This document shows, piece after piece, positions 6,370 to 9,565 of a stretch of DNA of 9,565 nucleotides. The translations under genes and the position numbers were made by a program. Position 1 is the first letter of the stretch; every line of letters begins with the position of its first letter. The DNA comes from Pseudomonadota bacterium (GTDB lineage: Bacteria > Pseudomonadota > Gammaproteobacteria > Xanthomonadales > Xanthomonadaceae), in assembly GCA_023388355.1 (NCBI GenBank), contig JAEWGI010000032.1, forward strand, positions 1-9,565, written 5' to 3'. The notes beneath the pieces were generated by a model, which ran no database searches, had not been told where the DNA came from, and saw only the letters and a list, made by a program, of their open reading frames with translations.

Positions 6370-8441
6370 GTACCGTGCCCGGCCGCGGCGCCGGGATCCT
6401 GTCGATCCTGCGCACCGGTGCCGCTGCGCCGCTGGTGGTGCTGGCGCTGCTGGCGATGGTGATCGTGCCGCTGGCGCCGGTCGTGCTCGACGCGCTGTTC
6501 ACGATCAACATCGCGCTGTCGCTGGTGGTGCTGCTGGCGGTGGTCTACGTGCGGCGGCCGCTGGAGTTCTCGATCTTCCCCAGCGTGCTGCTGATGGTCA
6601 CCCTGCTGCGGCTGGCGCTCAACGTCGCCTCCACCCGCGTGGTGCTGATGCACGGCCACCAGGGCGAAGCGGCCGCCGGCCACGTGATCGAGTCCTTCGC
6701 CCAGTTCGTGGTCGGCGGCAGCTACGCGGTCGGCATCGTGGTGTTCGCGATCCTGACCATCGTCAACTTCATCGTCGTCACCAAGGGCGCCGGGCGCATC
6801 TCGGAGGTGTCGGCACGCTTCATCCTCGACGCCCTGCCCGGCAAGCAGATGGCGATCGACGCCGACCTCAACGCCGGCCTGCTGAGCCGCGAGGACGCCA
6901 AGGCGCGGCGCCAGGAAGTGCGCGAGGAGGCCGACTTCTACGGCTCGATGGACGGCGCCAGCAAGTTCGTGCGCGGCGACGCCATCGCCGGCATCCTGAT
7001 CCTGGCGATCAACCTGGTCGGCGGCATCCTGATCGGGCTGCTGTCGCACGACATGTCCTTCGCCGATGCGGCGCAGACCTACGTCACCCTCGCCATCGGC
7101 GACGGCCTGGTGGCGCAGCTGCCGGCGCTGCTGATCGCGGTCGCCACCGCCATGCTCGTCACCCGCTCCACCGGCGAGCAGGAGATGGGCGAGACGATGT
7201 CGAAGCAGGTCTTCGGCCACCGGCGCGCGCTCACCGTCGCCGCGGTGCTGATGGGCCTGATCGGCATCGTGCCGGGCATGCCGAACCTGCCGTTCCTGCT
7301 GCTGGCCGCAATCCTGGGCTGGGCGGCGTGGAAGCTGCGCGCGCCGGCCGATGCCGCGGGCGATCCGGCCGCGGCCGGCGCCGCGGGCGCCGAAGCGGCG
7401 CCGGCGGCGACGGCCGAACTGGGCTGGGACGAAGTGCGGCCGGTCGAGCCGCTGGCGCTGGAGGTGGGCTACCGCCTGATCGCGCTGGTCGACCAGGCCC
7501 AGGGCGGACAGCTGCTGGCGCGCCTGAAGGGCGTGCGCCGCAAGCTCACCCAGGACCTGGGTTTCCTGATTCCCGCGGTGCACGTGCGCGACAACCTGGA
7601 GCTGGCGCCGGGCCAGTACCGGCTGCTGGTGCACGGCGTGCCGGTGGCCACCGGCGACCTGGTGCCCGACCGCGAGCTGGCGCTGGACCCGGGCCGGGTG
7701 TTCGGCCCGCTCGACGGCATCCCGGGCAAGGATCCGGCGTTCGGCCTGGACGCAGTGTGGATCGTGCCCGGCCAGCGCGCGCATGCCGAATCGCTGGGCT
7801 ATACCGTGGTCGACGCGTCCACGGTCGCCGCCACCCACCTGTCGCACGTGGTGCGCGAACGCGCCGCCGACCTGCTCGGCCACGACGAGGTGCAGAACCT
7901 GCTCGGCACGCTCGGCCGCAGCGTGCCCAAGCTGGTCGAGGACCTGGTGCCCAAGCTGCTGCCGCTGTCGGTGGTGGTCAAGGTGCTGCAGTCGCTGCTG
8001 GCCGACCGGGTGCCGGTGCGGCAGATGCGGCAGATCGTCGAAACCCTGCTCGAACACGGTGCCCACACCCAGGACCCGGCCGCGCTCACCGCGGCGGTGC
8101 GGGTGGCCCTGGGCCGCTTCATCGTCCAGGAAATCAACGGCATGGCGCCGGAGCTGCCGGTGTACACGCTGGCGCCGGCGCTGGAGCGGGTGCTGCAGGA
8201 TTCGGTGGGCGGGCAGGGTGCGGCGCTGGAGCCGGGCCTGGCCGAGCGCCTGCACCAGAACCTGGGCGACTGCGTGAGCCGCCAGGAAGGCCGCGGCGAA
8301 CCGGCGGTGCTGCTGGTGCCCGGCGGCGTCCGCGCCGCGGTCGCCCGCCTGGTCCGCCACAGCGTGCCCTCGCTGGCGGTGCTGGCCTACGCCGAGGTGC
8401 CGGAGGACAAGCGCCTGCGGCTGGTCGGTTCGGTGGGGTGA
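6366..8441 (+). CDS. flhA: FlhA flagellar export platform protein
   Basis: FlhA (691 residues) forms the nonameric ring that powers and sorts flagellar export. Residues 1 to about 320 are the membrane domain, with eight helices in the family. It includes the FHIPEP signature beginning RISEVSARFILDALPGKQM (144-162) and the MDGASKFVRGDA block (195-206). Charged residues R144, R151, D155 and D205 match, with a constant offset of three, Salmonella residues reported as important for proton-driven export. An Ala-rich linker (about 325-352) leads to the cytoplasmic docking domain, from about 360 to the end, with GVRRKLTQDLGFLIPAVHV and LPVYTLAPALE. ATG 6366 overlaps the flhB stop by four bases, with GGGAG nine bases upstream. 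The frame stays open upstream into flhB, but nothing there resembles FlhA. Length is normal. Confidence 0.97.
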   Translation: MSTVPGRGAGILSILRTGAAAPLVVLALLAMVIVPLAPVVLDALFTINIALSLVVLLAVVYVRRPLEFSIFPSVLLMVTLLRLALNVASTRVVLMHGHQGEAAAGHVIESFAQFVVGGSYAVGIVVFAILTIVNFIVVTKGAGRISEVSARFILDALPGKQMAIDADLNAGLLSREDAKARRQEVREEADFYGSMDGASKFVRGDAIAGILILAINLVGGILIGLLSHDMSFADAAQTYVTLAIGDGLVAQLPALLIAVATAMLVTRSTGEQEMGETMSKQVFGHRRALTVAAVLMGLIGIVPGMPNLPFLLLAAILGWAAWKLRAPADAAGDPAAAGAAGAEAAPAATAELGWDEVRPVEPLALEVGYRLIALVDQAQGGQLLARLKGVRRKLTQDLGFLIPAVHVRDNLELAPGQYRLLVHGVPVATGDLVPDRELALDPGRVFGPLDGIPGKDPAFGLDAVWIVPGQRAHAESLGYTVVDASTVAATHLSHVVRERAADLLGHDEVQNLLGTLGRSVPKLVEDLVPKLLPLSVVVKVLQSLLADRVPVRQMRQIVETLLEHGAHTQDPAALTAAVRVALGRFIVQEINGMAPELPVYTLAPALERVLQDSVGGQGAALEPGLAERLHQNLGDCVSRQEGRGEPAVLLVPGGVRAAVARLVRHSVPSLAVLAYAEVPEDKRLRLVGSVG

Positions 8442-8445
8442 GGAG

Positions 8446-8476
8446 GGCCTGTTTGCACGGCACTGCCGTGCAGGCC
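8446..8476 (+). terminator. Hairpin just downstream of flhA, possible terminator
   Basis: A perfect 8-bp stem, TGCACGGC and GCCGTGCA with loop ACT (8454-8472), is flanked by GGCC on each side (8446-8449, 8473-8476), which can extend the pairing across a 4-base bulge. It starts four bases after the flhA stop. There is no T-tract, so it may be a weak intrinsic terminator, a 3'-end stabiliser, or may need Rho. Confidence 0.45.
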
Positions 8477-8489
8477 ATCCGAACGCCAG

Positions 8490-8698
8490 GCGCGCTGCGC
8501 GCGGACAGGTCCCGCCACCGCTGGCCCCCACCCCAGCCCTCCCCCGCAAGCGGGGGAGGGAGCCCGACTACCCGCGCTTCTGCTCCCAACTCCTTCCCCC
8601 GCTTGCGGGGGAGGGAGCCGGACTGCCCGCGCTTCTGCTCCTCGCTCCTTCCCCCGCTTGCGGGGGAAGGCTGGGATGGGGGCGCGCGCAAAGCGCGC
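8490..8698. repeat. Multi-hairpin mosaic repeat, copy 1 (209 bp)
   Basis: This is the first of two direct copies, 260 bases apart. It holds three nearly identical 24-nt hairpins of the type CCCTCCCCCGC-loop-GCGGGGGAGGG, at 8537-8560, 8592-8615 and 8647-8670, exactly 55 bases apart. The first (module A) is inverted relative to the third (module C). GC-rich GCGCGC tracts cap both outer ends. The 31-nt stretches between hairpins resemble each other. The arrangement recalls BIME-type mosaics of REP palindromes, but I cannot assign it to a family. It carries no convincing gene; its reverse-strand ORFs give only repetitive Pro/Ser/Gly peptides. Confidence 0.9.
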
Positions 8699-8749
8699 GT
8701 GCTGCCGGTGTTGATGGTTGATGGTTGGTAGCCGGTAGTTCGACAGGCG
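8699..8749. repeat. Unique spacer with short heptamer repeat
   Basis: This 51-base stretch separates the two large repeat copies. It is lower in GC and contains TTGATGG twice in tandem (8711-8724), followed by degenerate heptamers TTGGTAG and CCGGTAG (8725-8731, 8732-8738 approximately). Such a short tandem tract may vary in number by slippage. No gene or promoter is seen in it. Confidence 0.6.
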
Positions 8750-8958
8750 GCGCGCTGCGCGCGGACAGGTCCCGCCACCGCTGGCCCCCACCCCAGCCCT
8801 CCCCCGCAAGCGGGGGAGGGAGCCCGACCACCCGCGCTTCTGCTCCCAACTCCTTCCCCCGCTTGCGGGGGAGGGAGCCCGATCACCCACGCTCCTGCTC
8901 CTGGCTCCTTCCCCCGCTTGCGGGGGAAGGCTGGGATGGGGGCGCGCGCAAAGCGCGC
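8750..8958. repeat. Multi-hairpin mosaic repeat, copy 2 (209 bp)
   Basis: The second direct copy differs from copy 1 at about 8 of 209 positions. Most differences cluster between the second and third hairpins. Hairpins lie at 8797-8820, 8852-8875 and 8907-8930, keeping the 55-base period. The high identity points to recent duplication or gene conversion. It ends 45 bases before the -24 element of the flhF promoter. Confidence 0.9.
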
Positions 8959-9003
8959 AAAAACACCCGCGCCAAGCTTCCGACACCCGCCCCGCGGGCG
9001 CTC

Positions 9004-9019
9004 AGGCCCGGCTCTTGCA
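9004..9019 (+). promoter_or_regulatory. Sigma-54 (RpoN) promoter of flhF
   Basis: AGGCCCGGCTCTTGCA keeps GG (9005-9006) and GC (9017-9018) exactly 12 bases apart and a full TTGCA -12 element. It departs from the TGGCACG-N4-TTGCA consensus at the first base and at one base of the -24 element. The predicted transcription start is A9030, 37 bases before the flhF ATG. A matching site lies before fliL, and RpoN control of flhF is known in polar flagellates. Confidence 0.65.
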
Positions 9020-9032
9020 GGGAGGGTGCAAG
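9014..9032. promoter_or_regulatory. Inverted repeat across the flhF -12 box and start site
   Basis: CTTGCA (9014-9019) is repeated in inverse as TGCAAG (9027-9032) after seven bases. The left half is the -12 element itself and the right half covers the predicted start site. It might be an operator, or only coincidence. Confidence 0.3.
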
Positions 9033-9066
9033 CACTCCCAACGCACTCCGAACCGGGCTTTCCGAT

Positions 9067-9565
9067 ATGCGAATCAAGCGCTTCACCGCCCCCGACATGC
9101 GCACCGCGCTGCGCATGGTCCGCGATGAGCAGGGGCCAGACGCGGTGATCCTGTCCACCCGCCCCGGCGCCAGCGGCACCGGGATCGAGGTGGTGGCCGC
9201 GACCGACTACGACGAGGCCCTGGTGGCGCAGGCGCTGCGCGCCGCGGCGCCGGGGATCGAGGAGCTGCCGGCGCGACCGCTGCCGACGCCCGCCCCCGCC
9301 GCTGCGCCGGCAAGCCGCCGCGATGTCGCGATCGCCGCCGCAGCGCAGGCGGACGCCGCCACGTCCACCGTGGCGCGCGACAGCCTGATGTCCCGCGCCC
9401 GGGCGGTGTTCCGGATCGGCGACGGCCCGACCCTGGCCGAGTTGACCGCCGGCGCCGCGCCCACGGCAGCCGCAACCTCCACGACGCCGGCCCTTGCTGC
9501 ACGGACCGACGCCGCTCCCGCGCCCGGGCCTGCCCGCGCCACGATCCCGCCGCGCGCGCCGGCCG
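9067..9565 (+). CDS. flhF: FlhF flagellar placement GTPase, N-terminal part (3' end outside window)
   Basis: The frame is open from ATG 9067 to the window end, giving 166 residues plus one base. The N-terminus MRIKRFTAPDMRTALRMVRD and the following GPDAVILSTR are the characteristic start of FlhF, followed by IEVVAATDYDEA. After residue ~65 comes a long Ala/Pro/Thr-rich variable linker, usual for the B domain of FlhF. The SRP-type GTPase NG domain, with its G motifs, would lie beyond the window and cannot be checked. FlhF is an SRP-like GTPase that, with FleN/FlhG, determines the position and number of polar flagella. The start is fixed by family alignment; the ribosome binding site is weak, with no clear purine run just before ATG. 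It has its own sigma-54-type promoter and is cut off from flhA by 625 bases. Confidence 0.93.
   Translation, partial: MRIKRFTAPDMRTALRMVRDEQGPDAVILSTRPGASGTGIEVVAATDYDEALVAQALRAAAPGIEELPARPLPTPAPAAAPASRRDVAIAAAAQADAATSTVARDSLMSRARAVFRIGDGPTLAELTAGAAPTAAATSTTPALAARTDAAPAPGPARATIPPRAPA

Noticed and set aside
8725..8738. GTAG tetranucleotides as a sign of SMAG/RAYT-type REP elements
   Set aside because: GTAG occurs twice in the spacer, but it does not sit at the foot of the 24-nt hairpins as such elements require.
8490..8958. CRISPR-like array (24-nt palindromes every 55 bases)
   Set aside because: The 31-nt intervals are not unique: they resemble one another, and the whole 209-bp block is duplicated. 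The outer palindromes are in opposite orientation and no cas gene is present.
8134..8986. Reverse-strand ORFs over the flhA-flhF gap
   Set aside because: They encode only repeated peptides derived from the palindromic repeats, partly overlap flhA, and lack ribosome binding sites. They are open because stop codons are rare in such GC-rich DNA.
1..9565. A novel accessory or defence system within the window
   Set aside because: All supported genes belong to the well-known flagellar switch and export set in a standard order, with normal lengths and intact key residues. No unexplained coding gene remains.

Overview
The window is a very GC-rich stretch (roughly 70-75% G+C by eye) with a flagellar gene cluster, all on the + strand. 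Gene order, protein sequences, the sigma-54-type promoters and the palindromic intergenic repeats suggest a gammaproteobacterium of the Xanthomonadaceae/Lysobacteraceae group (Lysobacter, Luteimonas or a relative). The genus is an inference from remembered family sequences and was not tested by a search.

Layout: (1) positions 1-686 hold the 3' end of fliK (hook-length control). (2) 687-925 is an intergenic stretch with a palindromic repeat element, a perfect 22-bp dyad and a near-consensus sigma-54 promoter. (3) 926-8441 is one compact operon, fliL-fliM-fliN-fliO-fliP-fliQ-fliR-flhB-flhA. Neighbouring genes overlap by 1-4 bases or are separated by 7-10 bases. (4) 8442-9066 is a 625-base non-coding stretch with a terminator-like hairpin, two 209-bp direct copies of a multi-hairpin repeat and a second sigma-54-type promoter. 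(5) 9067-9565 is the 5' end of flhF, which runs off the window.

How the genes work together: FliM and FliN form the C-ring that switches motor direction, and FliL supports the stator around the basal body. FliP, FliQ and FliR, with FliO as assembly factor, build the export gate in the inner membrane. FlhB sets substrate specificity and FlhA is the nonameric export engine and substrate-docking platform. FliK, made just upstream, signals the switch in export specificity through FlhB. FlhF directs placement of the flagellum, usually at a pole.

The coding part is ordinary and complete, with key residues present: NPTH in FlhB, the FHIPEP-region charged residues in FlhA, GGxG in FliM and the Met triplet in FliP. 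I see no undescribed biological system. What deserves a second look is non-coding: two sigma-54 promoters in matching positions, mosaic repeats at exactly the two transcription-unit boundaries, dyads near both promoters, and two intragenic sigma-54-like sites.
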